This document shows positions 6,865 through 16,356 of a DNA stretch of 34,324 nucleotides, one piece after another. This DNA is from Clostridia bacterium. GTDB lineage: Bacteria > Bacillota > Clostridia > Christensenellales > Borkfalkiaceae. The position numbers were made by a program, and so were the translations under genes. Below the pieces are notes generated by a model. The model was not told the DNA's origin, ran no database searches, and saw nothing but the letters and a program-made list of their open reading frames with translations. The stretch lies in contig JAGHJD010000010.1 in assembly GCA_017886895.1 (NCBI GenBank), positions 1 to 34,324 on the forward strand, in the 5' to 3' direction. How positions within the stretch are numbered: the first letter of the stretch is position 1; each line of letters begins with the position of its first letter.

Positions 6865-8520
6865 ATGAAACTGACCGGAGCAGAGATCCTCATCCGCTGT
6901 CTGAAAGAACAGGGCGTGGATACCATTTTCGGATACCCCGGCGGCACGGTGCTGGATATCTACGACGCGCTGTACCGCGACGGAACGCTCCGCCATGTAC
7001 TGACGGCGCACGAACAGGGCGCAGCGCACGCGGCGGACGGGTATGCGCGCGCGACGGGCAAGACAGGCGTATGCCTTGCAACTTCCGGCCCTGGCGCGAC
7101 CAACCTCGTTACGGGCATCGCGACGGCGTACATGGACTCCGTTCCGCTCGTCGCCATCACGGGCAACGTGACGGTCGCCAACCTCGGGCGCGACAGCTTC
7201 CAGGAAGTGGACATCGCAGGTATCACGATGCCCATCACAAAGCACAACTACATCGTCAAGGACGTGAAAGAGCTTGCGGACACCATCCGCGAAGCGTTCT
7301 ATATCGCGGGTTCGGGGCGCAAGGGACCCGTTCTCATCGACATCCCCAAAAACCTGCAGACCGAGCTGTGCGAGTATGAAGAGAAGGCGCCCGCCGCCTA
7401 TGTGCCCAAGGGCGTTTCCGCAGACAAGCTGACCGAGGTCGCGCAGGCGATCGCAAAGTCCAGGCGCCCCCTCATCATCGCGGGCGGCGGCTGCATCCGC
7501 GCGGACGCTTCGGCGAACCTTCTGGCATTTGCGAAAAAGATCCAGGCGCCCGTGTGCTCCACGCTGATGGGGCTGGGCAGCTACCCCGCCTCCGACGAAC
7601 AGTTTTTGGGGCTGGTCGGCATGCACGGCACGGACGCGGCGGCGAAATCGTTCCGCCGTGCGGACACGATCATCGCGTGCGGTATGCGCTTTTCCGACCG
7701 CGTGGCGGGCGACCGCGTAAAATTCCGCGCGGGCAAGACGATCATTCAGTTCGACATCGACACCGCCGAGATCGACAAGAACGTGCCCACCGACCTCTCG
7801 GTCATGGCGGACGTAAACGAAATTTTAAAGACGCTCGTTCCCCTCTTAGAACAGGCGGACCGCAAAGAGTGGCTCAAAGAAGTGACCGCCTACCGCGATT
7901 ACGAAGCGGGCAACTTCGACAGCACCCTGCCCGCCTATAAGATCCTCTCCGCGCTCGGAAAATTCACCGACGCGGACACGCCCGTCGCGACGGACGTGGG
8001 GCAGCACCAGATGTGGACGGCGCAGTACTGCAAGTTCGAAAAGCCGCGCACCTTCCTTTCGAGCGGCGGGCTGGGCACGATGGGCTACGGCATGGGCGCG
8101 GCGATCGGCGCGTGCATCGGCACGGGCAGGAAGACGGTGCTCGTGACGGGCGACGGGTGTTTCCACATGAACCTGAACGAGATGAGCACCGCCGTCAAAG
8201 AAGGGCTGCCTCTCGTGATCCTGCTGATGAACAACAGCGTGCTCGGCATGGTGCGGCAGTGGCAGACGCTCTTCTACGGCAAGCGCTATTCGCAGACCAT
8301 GCTCGACAAGAACACCGACTTTGTGAAACTTGCCGAAGCGTTCGGCGCAAAGGGCATGACCATCGCGGGCGAAAAGGACGTCCTGCCCGTGCTGACCGCG
8401 GCGTTTAAAGAAGCGGACAACGGCCCCGTGCTGGTGGACTGCAAGATCGGCATGGACGACAAGGTGCTGCCCATGATCGCACCGGGCAAGTCGTTCGACG
8501 ACATCATGACAAAAGTCTGA
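6865..8520 (+). CDS. ilvB: Acetolactate synthase, large (catalytic) subunit
   Basis: A 551-residue thiamine-diphosphate enzyme joining two pyruvates to acetolactate, or pyruvate and 2-oxobutyrate to acetohydroxybutyrate, the first common step to valine, leucine and isoleucine. The catalytic glutamate is Glu50 in AHEQGAAHAADGYA. The diphosphate motif begins GDG at 429-431 and reaches the Asn pair at 456-457. The FAD/middle domain and the QVDIAG-like segment (QEVDIAG) are present. Length and order of domains are standard. The start has AAGGAGAAAG before the ATG. It is first in an operon with ilvN 14 bases downstream, under a strong promoter. Confidence 0.97.
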   Translation: MKLTGAEILIRCLKEQGVDTIFGYPGGTVLDIYDALYRDGTLRHVLTAHEQGAAHAADGYARATGKTGVCLATSGPGATNLVTGIATAYMDSVPLVAITGNVTVANLGRDSFQEVDIAGITMPITKHNYIVKDVKELADTIREAFYIAGSGRKGPVLIDIPKNLQTELCEYEEKAPAAYVPKGVSADKLTEVAQAIAKSRRPLIIAGGGCIRADASANLLAFAKKIQAPVCSTLMGLGSYPASDEQFLGLVGMHGTDAAAKSFRRADTIIACGMRFSDRVAGDRVKFRAGKTIIQFDIDTAEIDKNVPTDLSVMADVNEILKTLVPLLEQADRKEWLKEVTAYRDYEAGNFDSTLPAYKILSALGKFTDADTPVATDVGQHQMWTAQYCKFEKPRTFLSSGGLGTMGYGMGAAIGACIGTGRKTVLVTGDGCFHMNLNEMSTAVKEGLPLVILLMNNSVLGMVRQWQTLFYGKRYSQTMLDKNTDFVKLAEAFGAKGMTIAGEKDVLPVLTAAFKEADNGPVLVDCKIGMDDKVLPMIAPGKSFDDIMTKV

Positions 8521-8534
8521 GAGGAGCGGAAACC

Positions 8535-9053
8535 ATGGAAAAATATACGATCACGGCGCTGGTCGCCAACAAGAGCGGCGTGCTCACCCGCGTTTCGGGG
8601 CTGTTCGCGCGCCGCGGGTTCAACATCGAAAGCCTTTGCGTGTGCGCGACGGAGGACAAACACCTTTCGCGCATGACCATCGTGCTGGGCGGCGACGAAT
8701 ACATCCTTTCGCAGATGACGAAACAGCTCGACAAGCTCATCGACGTGAAGAAGATCGCCCTGGCGGAGGAAGCGGACTCCATTTACCGCGAACTGCTGCT
8801 CATGAAGGTCTCCGCGCCCGCCGAAAAGCGCTCGGAGATCATCGAGATCAAGGAAATTTACAAGGCGAAGATCGTCGACCTCTCCCCCGAAACGCTCATT
8901 CTGGAAATCACGGGCGAGCCGAGCAAGCTGGACGCGTTCGTCAAGGTCGTCGAACCGTACGGCATCCTGGAGCTTGCGCGCACGGGCACGATCGCCCTGG
9001 CGCGCGGCGAAAAATGCCTGAACGACCTCGTGGATTACAACGAATCCATCTGA
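8535..9053 (+). CDS. ilvN: Acetolactate synthase, small (regulatory) subunit
   Basis: A 172-residue regulatory subunit. The N-terminal ACT domain (about 1-75; KSGVLTRVSGLFARRGFNIESL, split here at residues of the first and second helices) binds valine in relatives and confers feedback inhibition. The C-terminal half (about 80-160) is the typical IlvN domain that activates the large subunit. AGGAGCGG precedes the ATG. The short gap after ilvB indicates cotranscription and 1:1 supply of the complex. Confidence 0.96.
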   Translation: MEKYTITALVANKSGVLTRVSGLFARRGFNIESLCVCATEDKHLSRMTIVLGGDEYILSQMTKQLDKLIDVKKIALAEEADSIYRELLLMKVSAPAEKRSEIIEIKEIYKAKIVDLSPETLILEITGEPSKLDAFVKVVEPYGILELARTGTIALARGEKCLNDLVDYNESI

Positions 9054-9055
9054 TC

Positions 9056-9454
9056 ATGCTTACCCTGCGCAAAACAAATGCCGCCGACGCGGAATTCTGG
9101 CAGCGTTTGGGCAAAATACTGCCCCGAAGCGGCGAAGCCTTTGTGATCGAGGACGGCGGGAAACAGGTCGGCGTCCTGCACTATACCCTGCTGTGGGAAG
9201 AACTCCCCTTTCTGAACCTGCTCCTGCTCTGCGGGGATATGCAGGGAAAAGGATACGGGAAAAGCGCGCTCGCGGCATGGGAAACCATGCTCCGCGCCGC
9301 GGGGCACAAAACAGCGCTGCTTTCAACACGCGCGGACGAAAAGGGGCGAACCTTTTTCGGGCGGTACGGCTATACCGAATGCGGTTCGCTGAACATGCGC
9401 GGCTTTGCCGCCCCGCAGGAAGCGGCGGAATTGTTCTTTTATAAAAATCTGTAA
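9056..9454 (+). CDS. GNAT-family N-acetyltransferase
   Basis: A 132-residue acetyltransferase whose ATG lies two bases after the ilvN stop, so it is likely translated by coupling. The acetyl-CoA loop is visible as GDMQGKGYGKSAL around residues 60-72, and the C-terminal half has the RTFFGRYGYTECG pattern of the GNAT fold. Its substrate is unknown. A role in branched-chain amino acid synthesis would be an inference from position only. Codon use and GC content match the neighbours, so it is not obviously a recent arrival. Confidence 0.85.
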   Translation: MLTLRKTNAADAEFWQRLGKILPRSGEAFVIEDGGKQVGVLHYTLLWEELPFLNLLLLCGDMQGKGYGKSALAAWETMLRAAGHKTALLSTRADEKGRTFFGRYGYTECGSLNMRGFAAPQEAAELFFYKNL

Positions 9455-9540
9455 CGGCGCACGGCTGTACGCAGCAATGCCGAAAGCCGGAAAGCCGCTG
9501 CCAAAACAAGAAAATTTAATTCGGACGGAAGGGAACACTC

Positions 9541-11205
9541 ATGCAAAACATCTTTTCGGAAGGCACGGCAATGTCCTCCCAGCGCTCGCTGATGCGCGCG
9601 CTCGGCTGGACGGACAGCGAGATGAAAAAGCCGATCATCGGCATCATCTGCGCGCAGAGCGACATCATCCCGGGGCACATGTACCTCGACAAGATCGCCG
9701 AGGCGGTCAAAGAGGGCGTCATCGCGGCGGGCGGCAAACCCGTCGTCGTGCCCTCCATCGGCGTGTGCGACGGCATCGCGATGGGACATGCGGGCATGCG
9801 TTACTCCCTCCCCTCCCGCGAAGTCATCGCCGACAGCGCGGAAATTTTGGCGCGGGCGCACGCCTTTTCGGGCGTGGTGTTCGTGGGCAACTGCGACAAG
9901 ATCATCCCCGGCATGCTGATGGCGGCGGTGCGGCTGGACCTGCCCTGCGCCTTCGTTTCGGGCGGGCCGATGCTCGCGGGCAAAATGCACGGGCAGCGCC
10001 TCTCCCTCTCCTCCATGTTCGAGGCGGTGGGCGCTTTCAACGCGGGGAAGATCGACGAAGCGGAGCTGCACGAATACGAATGCTCCTCCTGCCCGACCTG
10101 CGGCAGCTGCTCGGGCATGTTCACGGCGAACAGCCTCAACTGCCTCACCGAGGCGCTCGGCATTTCGCTGCCCGGGAACGGCACGATACCCATGGTCTAT
10201 TCCCGCCGCATCATGCTCGCCAAAGAGACGGGCGAAGCGGTGATGAACGCCGTTAAAAACAATATCCGCCCCTCTTCCGTCATCACGCCCAAGGCGCTGA
10301 AAAACGCCGTCGCGGTGGACAACGCGATCGGCGCGAGCTCGAACAGCGTGCTGCACCTTCTGGCGCTCGCAAGCGAGATGGGCATGAGCGAAGAGGAGTT
10401 CTCCATCGACGCATTCAACGAGATCAGCGCCAAAACGCCGCACATCTGCAAACTCGCCCCCGCGGGCGCGGACTATATCGAGGACCTGAACGAGGCGGGC
10501 GGCATCTCCGCGGTCATCAAAGAGTTGGAAGGCGCGGGGCTCTTCGACGGCACCGCCATGACCGTTTCGGGCGTGACGCAGAGCGAGCGCGTGAAGAATG
10601 CGCGCGTGCTCGACGAGCGCGTCATCCGTCCCCTCTCCGCCCCCTATTCCAAGACGGGCGGGCTGGCGATCCTCAAGGGCAGCCTTGCCAAAGAGGGCGC
10701 GGTCGTCAAAAAGAGCGCGGTCGACCCCGCGATGCTCCGCCACAGCGGTCCCGCGCGCGTGTTTGACAGCGAGGAGGCGGCAATGGAGGCGATCTCCACG
10801 GGCAGGATCGTCAAGGGCGACGTGGTGGTCATCCGCTACGAGGGTCCGAAGGGCGGCCCCGGCATGCGCGAAATGCTCTCCCCCACTTCGGCGATCGTCG
10901 GCGCGGGGCTGGGCGCGGACGTGGCGCTCATCACGGACGGCAGGTTTTCGGGCGCGACGCGGGGCGCCGCGATCGGGCACGTCTGCCCCGAGGCGGCGGC
11001 GGGCGGCGCGATCGGCGTGGTGCGCGAGGGCGACATCATCGACATCGACATCGAGGGCGGCAGGATCGATCTGCGCGTCAGCGAAGAAGAGCTTGCCGCG
11101 CGGCTGAACGCCTTCAGCCCGCTCGAAAAGCCCGTGGACGGGTACCTCAAACGCTACCGCGCGCAGGTCACGAGCGCGAGCAGAGGGGCGACGTTTAGGA
11201 AATAA
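9541..11205 (+). CDS. ilvD: Dihydroxy-acid dehydratase
   Basis: A 554-residue iron-sulfur dehydratase making 2-oxoisovalerate and 2-oxo-3-methylvalerate, the third step of valine and isoleucine synthesis. Conserved features include [13 protein letters not shown], a cluster-ligand region GNCDK with Cys118, the Cys-rich [10 protein letters not shown] from Cys184, and the C-terminal [10 protein letters not shown]. Length is normal. GGAAGGGAAC stands before the ATG. It follows the GNAT gene by 86 bases without an obvious new promoter. ilvC, needed for the step between IlvBN and IlvD, is not in the window and must lie elsewhere. Confidence 0.97.
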   Translation: MQNIFSEGTAMSSQRSLMRALGWTDSEMKKPIIGIICAQSDIIPGHMYLDKIAEAVKEGVIAAGGKPVVVPSIGVCDGIAMGHAGMRYSLPSREVIADSAEILARAHAFSGVVFVGNCDKIIPGMLMAAVRLDLPCAFVSGGPMLAGKMHGQRLSLSSMFEAVGAFNAGKIDEAELHEYECSSCPTCGSCSGMFTANSLNCLTEALGISLPGNGTIPMVYSRRIMLAKETGEAVMNAVKNNIRPSSVITPKALKNAVAVDNAIGASSNSVLHLLALASEMGMSEEEFSIDAFNEISAKTPHICKLAPAGADYIEDLNEAGGISAVIKELEGAGLFDGTAMTVSGVTQSERVKNARVLDERVIRPLSAPYSKTGGLAILKGSLAKEGAVVKKSAVDPAMLRHSGPARVFDSEEAAMEAISTGRIVKGDVVVIRYEGPKGGPGMREMLSPTSAIVGAGLGADVALITDGRFSGATRGAAIGHVCPEAAAGGAIGVVREGDIIDIDIEGGRIDLRVSEEELAARLNAFSPLEKPVDGYLKRYRAQVTSASRGATFRK

Positions 11206-11206
11206 A

Positions 11207-11535
11207 TTCACGAAATTTCTTTCAAAAGAGATGAAAGAAATTTCCGTGATCTGAGGGGACAACCGCTGCCCTTGCGGGACAGCCGTTTTCCCCTCTGCGC
11301 ATGACCTTTAAGGGCTTCTCCTATTAAAAAGTCATGCGCATTCACCCCTTTCGCGTGAGCCGAAAGGTTTCGGCAAATTGAGTGCGCTTTCCGAAAAACG
11401 TGGTTTTCGGACGCGCAGTCAAATTATTAAAAACGCTTAGGCAAAAACGTCATTTTGCTACGCGCAATTCATTATTTTCACAGGGCTCCCGAAAATCGCA
11501 GGGCTTTGCCCGAGATTTTTGGGAAAGAGGAGAAA
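11207..11535 (+). repeat. Multi-hairpin mosaic region A (ilvD-cimA spacer)
   Basis: The 511-base gap after ilvD holds no gene. It begins with a hairpin at 11208-11249 (TCACG-AAATTTC, with one bulged G), then 11253-11295 (inner CCC-TTGC-GGG), then 11296-11340 (TGCGCATGAC/GTCATGCGCA). A GCCGAAA/TTTCGGC hairpin follows near 11360. A module at 11431-11476 and a module at 11480-11533 come next. All have counterparts in 15890-16322, but the last two are in the opposite order there. Stem bases differ between regions while pairing is kept. From about 11536 to 11716 nothing is recognisable. Confidence 0.85.
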
Positions 11536-11716
11536 CAGTACCGCGGCGCTTGCGGATTGCCTTTCGGCAAACCGCTGCAACGCGGGTGCTGTTTCGACGA
11601 GCGCGAGATTTGCGTGAACCCTTTTAATAATCCAACTGCGCGTGGCAAGCAGATACAACGCCGGCAATACGGCAAAGGCGCCGCCCCATTTACAGACAGA
11701 CGACGGGAACACACCT

Positions 11717-13288
11717 ATGGAACACAAGAAATTGCAGACCTTCGATTCCACCCTGCGCGACGGCGCGCAGGGCGCAAACATCTCCTTCTCGGTGGAGGAT
11801 AAGCTGCACGTCATCGACGCGCTCGACAGGCTGGGCATCGACTTCATCGAGGCTGGCAACCCCTACTCCAACCCTGCGGAAGCGGAGTTTTTTCAGCGCA
11901 TCCGCGGCAAAAAGCTGGAACATGCCAAGATCGTCGCATTCGGCTCAACCCGCCGCAAAGGCATCGCGCCCGAGGAGGACGCAAACCTCAAATCCCTCCT
12001 TGCGGCGGACACGCAGTACTGCGCCATCTTCGGGAAGAGCCATATCCGCCACGTCACCGACGTTCTGAAAGCGGAACCCGAGGAGAACCTCGCCATGATC
12101 GGCGACAGCGTGCGGTTCCTCGCCGCGCACGGCAAAAAGGTCGTGTTCGACGCGGAGCACTTCTTCGACGGGTTCAAGACGGACGAGGACTACGCGATGC
12201 GCGCCCTCGCCGCGGCGCACGATGCGGGCGCGTCGGTGCTGTGCCTGTGCGACACGAACGGCGGCATCTTCCCCGATGAGGCGTATGCGATCACGAAAAA
12301 AGTGTGCGACGCCTTCCCCGCAGTCACCGTCGCCATCCACTGCCACAACGACGGCGGGCTCGCCGTCGCCGCGTCTGTCGAGGCGGTGCGCGCGGGAGCG
12401 GCGCAGGTGCAGGGCACCTTTTTAGGATTCGGCGAGCGGTGCGGCAACACGAACCTGTGCACGCTCATCTGCAATCTGCAGCTCAAACGGGGCTACGAGT
12501 GCATCCCGCCCGAGCACCTGAAGGACATCTACGAGACGGCGATGACGCTTGCGGAGACGGCGAACGCCGCGATCCCCGCGAACAGCCCGTATGTGGGCAT
12601 GAACGCGTTTGCGCACAAGGCGGGCATGCACGCGGACGGGGTGCTCAAATACTCCTCCTCCTTCGAGCACATCGACCCCGAGAGCATCGGGAACAAGCGC
12701 AAATTCCTCCTCTCCGAAATTTCGGGCAAGAGCGCGATCTACGAAAAGCTGAAACGCTACTTCCCCGCGCTCGACCGCAATGGCGCAGAGATGGCGCAGA
12801 TCGCGAACGCGCTCAAAGAGCGCGCGCTCGCGGGCTACCAATACGAGGCGGCGGAGGCGAGTTTCGTGCTGCTCGTCAAAAAGATTTTAGGGCAGTACAA
12901 GAACTCCTTCGACCTCATCAACTACAAGATCATCAACGAACAGCCCGCGATCGAGGGCAAAGTCGCCTCCGCGATCGTCAAGATCCGCGTGAACGGCGTG
13001 ACCAAGATCGCCGCGTCCGACGGCGAGGGCCCCGTGCACGCGATGGACCTGGCGCTCCGCGCCGCGCTTGCGGACTTCTACCCCGAGATCGCGCGCATGT
13101 CGCTCGTCGACTTCAAGGTGCGCGTGCTCGACTCCGCCAAAGCGACGGCGGCGAAGGTGCGCGTGCTCATCACCTCGGCGGACAGCGCGGACAGCTGGAC
13201 GACCGTCGGCGTTTCGGAGGACGTGATCGAGGCGAGCTGGCTCGCCCTGACCGACTCCATCGACTACGCGCTCATGCAGCGCCGCTGA
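11717..13288 (+). CDS. cimA: Citramalate synthase (LeuA-like superfamily)
   Basis: A 523-residue enzyme expected to condense acetyl-CoA and pyruvate to (R)-citramalate, opening the pyruvate route to 2-oxobutyrate and isoleucine. Catalytic and metal motifs are STLRDGAQG (Arg14, Asp15) and HCHND (208-212), followed by GNTNL and the AHKAGMHADGV segment. The C-terminal allosteric LeuA dimer domain follows. It is assigned to the CimA-type branch, not LeuA, because of the GAQG(A)NISFS start, the FIEAGNPYSNP motif and the C-terminus TVGVSEDVIEASWLALTDSI, which are typical of that branch. The open frame extends 25 codons upstream, but the ATG at 11717 fits the family start; its ribosome binding site is weak. 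LeuCD and LeuB encoded nearby would do the next steps. Confidence 0.9.
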   Translation: MEHKKLQTFDSTLRDGAQGANISFSVEDKLHVIDALDRLGIDFIEAGNPYSNPAEAEFFQRIRGKKLEHAKIVAFGSTRRKGIAPEEDANLKSLLAADTQYCAIFGKSHIRHVTDVLKAEPEENLAMIGDSVRFLAAHGKKVVFDAEHFFDGFKTDEDYAMRALAAAHDAGASVLCLCDTNGGIFPDEAYAITKKVCDAFPAVTVAIHCHNDGGLAVAASVEAVRAGAAQVQGTFLGFGERCGNTNLCTLICNLQLKRGYECIPPEHLKDIYETAMTLAETANAAIPANSPYVGMNAFAHKAGMHADGVLKYSSSFEHIDPESIGNKRKFLLSEISGKSAIYEKLKRYFPALDRNGAEMAQIANALKERALAGYQYEAAEASFVLLVKKILGQYKNSFDLINYKIINEQPAIEGKVASAIVKIRVNGVTKIAASDGEGPVHAMDLALRAALADFYPEIARMSLVDFKVRVLDSAKATAAKVRVLITSADSADSWTTVGVSEDVIEASWLALTDSIDYALMQRR

Positions 13289-13307
13289 CGCAAAAGCGGA
13301 AAAACAC

Positions 13308-13463
13308 ATATCCACAGAGAGATATGCAATACGTATGGTAAAAATGTGAAAGGAAAAGACTTTTCTACATTTTCCACAAAAATCGGCAAAAAGCGGCGGG
13401 ATTTTTCCCGCCGCTTTGGCATGTACCCGCCAAGTCACAAAAAGTTATCCACACGGTGCATAA
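13308..13463. promoter_or_regulatory. DnaA-box-like sites after cimA
   Basis: TTATCCACA (13445-13453) is a perfect DnaA box. GGTGCATAA (13455-13463), ATATCCACA (13308-13316) and TTTTCCACA (13370-13378) each differ from TTATNCACA, or its complement, by one base. The first two lie in an inverted repeat AAAAGTTAT...ATAACTTTT. Confidence 0.5.
13390..13417 (+). terminator. Terminator-like hairpin after cimA
   Basis: AAAGCGGCGGG / CCCGCCGCTTT, an 11-bp perfect stem with an ATTTTT loop. It lies about 100 bases after cimA and could end the ilv-cimA transcript. Confidence 0.65.
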
Positions 13464-13544
13464 CTTTTGGGGATAACTTAATCCCGCAACGCAGACTTGC
13501 CCGCCGCCCGGCTAAACAGCACAACAGAACTGCACGCCGCAGCA

Positions 13545-13584
13545 AAACTCCCCCGCCCGCGCGACTGCGCGGGCGGGGGAGTTT
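13545..13584. terminator. Bidirectional terminator between cimA and the LysR gene
   Basis: A perfect 18-bp stem (13545-13562 against 13567-13584) with a GACT loop. On the minus strand it ends in TTTT, suited to the leftward LysR gene whose stop is 20 bases away. Confidence 0.8.
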
Positions 13585-13603
13585 CCGTTCTTTCCTGCCC
13601 GTT

Positions 13604-14464
13604 CTATGTCTGCGCCGCGCCTGCGAGCAGCGTTTCGGCAAGGGCGTTCCCCTTCTTATACGAACAGTGGCAGACGAGCGCGGGTGCGGAAAAGCCGAGC
13701 GTCTTGACGACTTCCAGCCTGCCCGCGGCGATCTCGCCCTCCGCCATCTTATAGGGCACAAAGCTGTACCCCTGCCCGTCCGCAAGGTATTGCAGCAGCT
13801 TGCCGCTGTTGTCTATCTCAAAGCGGAAGGCGTGCCGCGGCGGGAAGAGCGAGCGCACGTATTCCCCCGCCTCGCCGAAGGCGAAATTGCACATGAGGTA
13901 TTCGCAAGCCGCAAGCTGTTCCTTGCGGATGCCGCCCTTAAATTCGTTGCGGGAGGGCGCGACCGCGAGCACCAGCCTGTCCGTGGAAAACGTCCTGCAC
14001 GCGTACCCCGCCTTTTTGAGCGGGAGGTAGGAAAAGGCGACGTCGAGCATGCCGTCCTGCAGCATGCGCAGAAGATCCGCCGAGTGCCCGAGCACCACTT
14101 TGAGTGCCGCGTCCCGTTCGCGCGCGAAGAAGTCGCGCAGGAGCGGATACAGCCCGCTCTCGTAGACGGCGTTGATCGTGCCCACCCGCAGTGTGCGCTC
14201 GTAGCGGGAGGCAGCGTTCACCTCGCGGATAAAGCTCTCTTCGAGGTCACTGATGCGCTGGGCGTAGCTTAAAAACAGCGCGCCCTCCTCCGTCAGTTCC
14301 ACGCCGCCGCGCTCGCGCACGAACAGCTTTTTGCCCGTCTCCGCCTCCAATTCCGCGATGCGGTTGGTGACGGTGGACTGCGCGACGTACAACTGCTCCG
14401 CCGTGCGCGTGAAATTTTTCAGTTTTGAAAGCAGGATAAACGTCCTGATTGCCTCGCTGTTCAT
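13604..14464 (-). CDS. LysR-family transcriptional regulator
   Basis: A 286-residue regulator. The N-terminal winged helix-turn-helix (about 1-60) shows FTRTAEQLYVAQSTVTNRI and LFVRERGGVELTEEG. The rest is the two-lobed effector-binding domain beginning around residue 90 (LRVGTINAVYESG). A GGGGAGGAGGGG stretch precedes the ATG. It is divergent from leuC with 164 bases between the starts, the classical layout in which a LysR protein controls the neighbouring operon, so regulation of leuCD-leuB in response to a pathway metabolite is likely but inferred. No clear T-N11-A operator could be picked. Confidence 0.93.
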   Translation of the reverse strand: MNSEAIRTFILLSKLKNFTRTAEQLYVAQSTVTNRIAELEAETGKKLFVRERGGVELTEEGALFLSYAQRISDLEESFIREVNAASRYERTLRVGTINAVYESGLYPLLRDFFARERDAALKVVLGHSADLLRMLQDGMLDVAFSYLPLKKAGYACRTFSTDRLVLAVAPSRNEFKGGIRKEQLAACEYLMCNFAFGEAGEYVRSLFPPRHAFRFEIDNSGKLLQYLADGQGYSFVPYKMAEGEIAAGRLEVVKTLGFSAPALVCHCSYKKGNALAETLLAGAAQT

Positions 14465-14554
14465 CGCTCCCCTCCTCCCCGCCCTGCTCGCGGGCGGCGC
14501 CGTTCCATTTGAAAAACGAATGAAACCGATTAAAATTATCTATTTTATAAATTG

Positions 14555-14584
14555 TTTACAAAAGTATAGCACCTGTGGTATAAT
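14555..14584 (+). promoter_or_regulatory. Promoter of the leuC operon
   Basis: TTTACA (14555-14560) and TATAAT (14579-14584), 18 bases apart, with TGG directly before the -10 (extended). The leader is about 38 bases with AAGGAG nine bases before the ATG. The -35 region lies in an AT-rich stretch shared with the divergent LysR gene. Confidence 0.75.
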
Positions 14585-14628
14585 GCTGTCAACCAAAAAA
14601 GAAAAAGACAGGTAAGGAGAGCTAAGAC

Positions 14629-15888
14629 ATGGGAATGACAATGTCGCAGAAGATCCTCGCCGCGCACGCGGGTCTGGAGAGCGTGAAGGCGGGGCAGCTG
14701 ATCAACGCGGAGCTGGACATGGTGCTCGGCAACGACATCACTTCGCCCGTCGCGGTCAAAGAGTTTGAAAAGGCGGGCTTTCCCTGCGTGAAGTGCCCTT
14801 CGCGCGTGAGCATGGTCATGGACCATTTCACGCCGAACAAGGACATCAAGGCGGCGGAACAGGTCAAGACGGTGCGCACCTTCGCGAACAAATACGGCGT
14901 GGAGAACTTCTTCGACGTCGGCGAAATGGGCATCGAACACGCCCTGCTGCCCGAAAAAGGGCTGGTGGGCGCGGGCGACCTCGTCATCGGCGCGGACAGC
15001 CACACCTGCACCTACGGCGCGCTCGGCGCGTTCTCGACGGGCGTGGGCTCGACGGACATGGCGGCGGGCATGATGAGCAACAAATGCTGGTTCAAAGTCC
15101 CCTCCGCGATTAAATTCGTGCTCAAAAACAAGCCCGCAAAGTACATCTGCGGCAAGGACATCATCCTGCACATCATCGGGCTGATCGGCGTGGACGGCGC
15201 GCTGTATAAGTCGATGGAGTTCGTCGGCGACGGCGTGCAGTACCTCTCCATCGACGACCGCTTCACCATCTGCAACATGGCGATCGAGGCGGGCGCGAAG
15301 AACGGCATTTTCCCCGTCGACGACGTGACGCGCGAATACCTCGACGGCAGGTTCAAACGCGAGATCCGCGTGTACGAGGCGGACCCCGACGCCGAATACG
15401 AGCGCACGATCGAGGTCGACCTCTCCAAGCTCGAGCCTACGGTCGCCTTCCCGCACCTGCCCGAGAACACCCGCACCCCCGAGGCGTGGGGCGAGGTGAA
15501 GATCGACCAGGTCGTCATCGGCTCATGCACGAACGGGCACATTTCCGACCTGCGCATCGCGGCGGAGATTCTGCGCGGCAGGCACGTTGCCAAGGGCGTG
15601 CGCTGCATCGTCATCCCCGCGACCAACACGATCTGGCGGCAGGCGATGCACGAGGGGCTGTTCGACGTGTTCCTCGACGCGGGCGCGGTGGTCTCCACCC
15701 CGACCTGCGGGCCCTGCCTCGGCGGGCACATGGGCATTCTGGCTGCGGGCGAGCGCGCGGTCGCGACGACCAACCGCAACTTCGTCGGGCGCATGGGGCA
15801 TGTGGACAGCGAAGTGTACCTCGCCTCCCCGTACGTCGCGGCGGCGAGCGCTGTCGCGGGGAAACTTGCAACGCCGGAGCAGATTTAG
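14629..15888 (+). CDS. leuC: 3-isopropylmalate/citramalate dehydratase, large subunit
   Basis: A 419-residue aconitase-family subunit, the shorter type found in archaea and many Clostridia. The 4Fe-4S cluster ligands are Cys300 (GSCTNG), Cys360 and Cys363 (TCGPCLGG). [22 protein letters not shown], read as two adjoining motifs around residues 122-143, is also typical. With LeuD it isomerises isopropylmalate, and in this family often citramalate, which fits the citramalate synthase encoded upstream. The ATG at 14629 has AAGGAG at good spacing; two internal ATGs within five codons are possible starts. leuD follows only after a 468-base hairpin-rich spacer. Confidence 0.95.
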   Translation: MGMTMSQKILAAHAGLESVKAGQLINAELDMVLGNDITSPVAVKEFEKAGFPCVKCPSRVSMVMDHFTPNKDIKAAEQVKTVRTFANKYGVENFFDVGEMGIEHALLPEKGLVGAGDLVIGADSHTCTYGALGAFSTGVGSTDMAAGMMSNKCWFKVPSAIKFVLKNKPAKYICGKDIILHIIGLIGVDGALYKSMEFVGDGVQYLSIDDRFTICNMAIEAGAKNGIFPVDDVTREYLDGRFKREIRVYEADPDAEYERTIEVDLSKLEPTVAFPHLPENTRTPEAWGEVKIDQVVIGSCTNGHISDLRIAAEILRGRHVAKGVRCIVIPATNTIWRQAMHEGLFDVFLDAGAVVSTPTCGPCLGGHMGILAAGERAVATTNRNFVGRMGHVDSEVYLASPYVAAASAVAGKLATPEQI

Positions 15889-15889
15889 G

Positions 15890-16322
15890 TTCACGAAATT
15901 TTTTTCGAGCTGACGAAAAAAATTTCCGTGAGTTTAGAGGGCGACACCGCCACTCTTGCGAGACGGCGGTTTCTCCCTCACCGCGGCATCTTTCGGGGCA
16001 CGCCATTATAGAAATGCCGCGGTTTCACCCTCTTCCGTTACGCTTTCCGAAAAGCGCAACGGGCAAAAGCAAAAAGTGTGATTTTTGCTTTTGCAAGAAA
16101 TTATAGAAATCGCGTGCGTTCACCCCTTTTCCTAAGAGCCGAAAGTTTTCGGCAACAGGGCTCCCGAAAATCGCAACGGAGTGAGATTTTTGGGAAGAGG
16201 AGGAGCGGAGCGCGCATGCGAGCATTGCCCTATTAGGGCAATGCGAGAGCGCAGCCGACTGCTCCGACGAGGGGGCGCTTAGGCAAAAGTGTTATTTTGC
16301 CACGCGCAAGTGATTATTAAAA
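15890..16322 (+). repeat. Multi-hairpin mosaic region B (leuC-leuD spacer)
   Basis: The counterpart of region A. Hairpins at 15891-15931, 15937-15979 (inner CTC-TTGC-GAG) and 15981-16022 (CCGCGGCAT/ATGCCGCGG) match the first three of region A in position, loop and bulges but differ in stem bases. The module TTCACCCCTTTT with GCCGAAA/TTTCGGC is at 16119-16156, the CAGGGCTCCCGAAAATCGC module at 16155-16202, and the GCTTAGGCAAAA module at 16275-16320. An extra 10-bp hairpin with an ATT loop is at 16222-16244. No gene is seen. Confidence 0.85.
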
Positions 16323-16356
16323 AATCCAACACTTTCATTAAAAAGCGAGGTTTACC

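Noticed and set aside
9439-11262. Open frame of 607 codons on the minus strand
   Set aside because: It lies opposite ilvD, is Arg/Ala/His-rich without domains, and is a by-product of GC-rich codon use.
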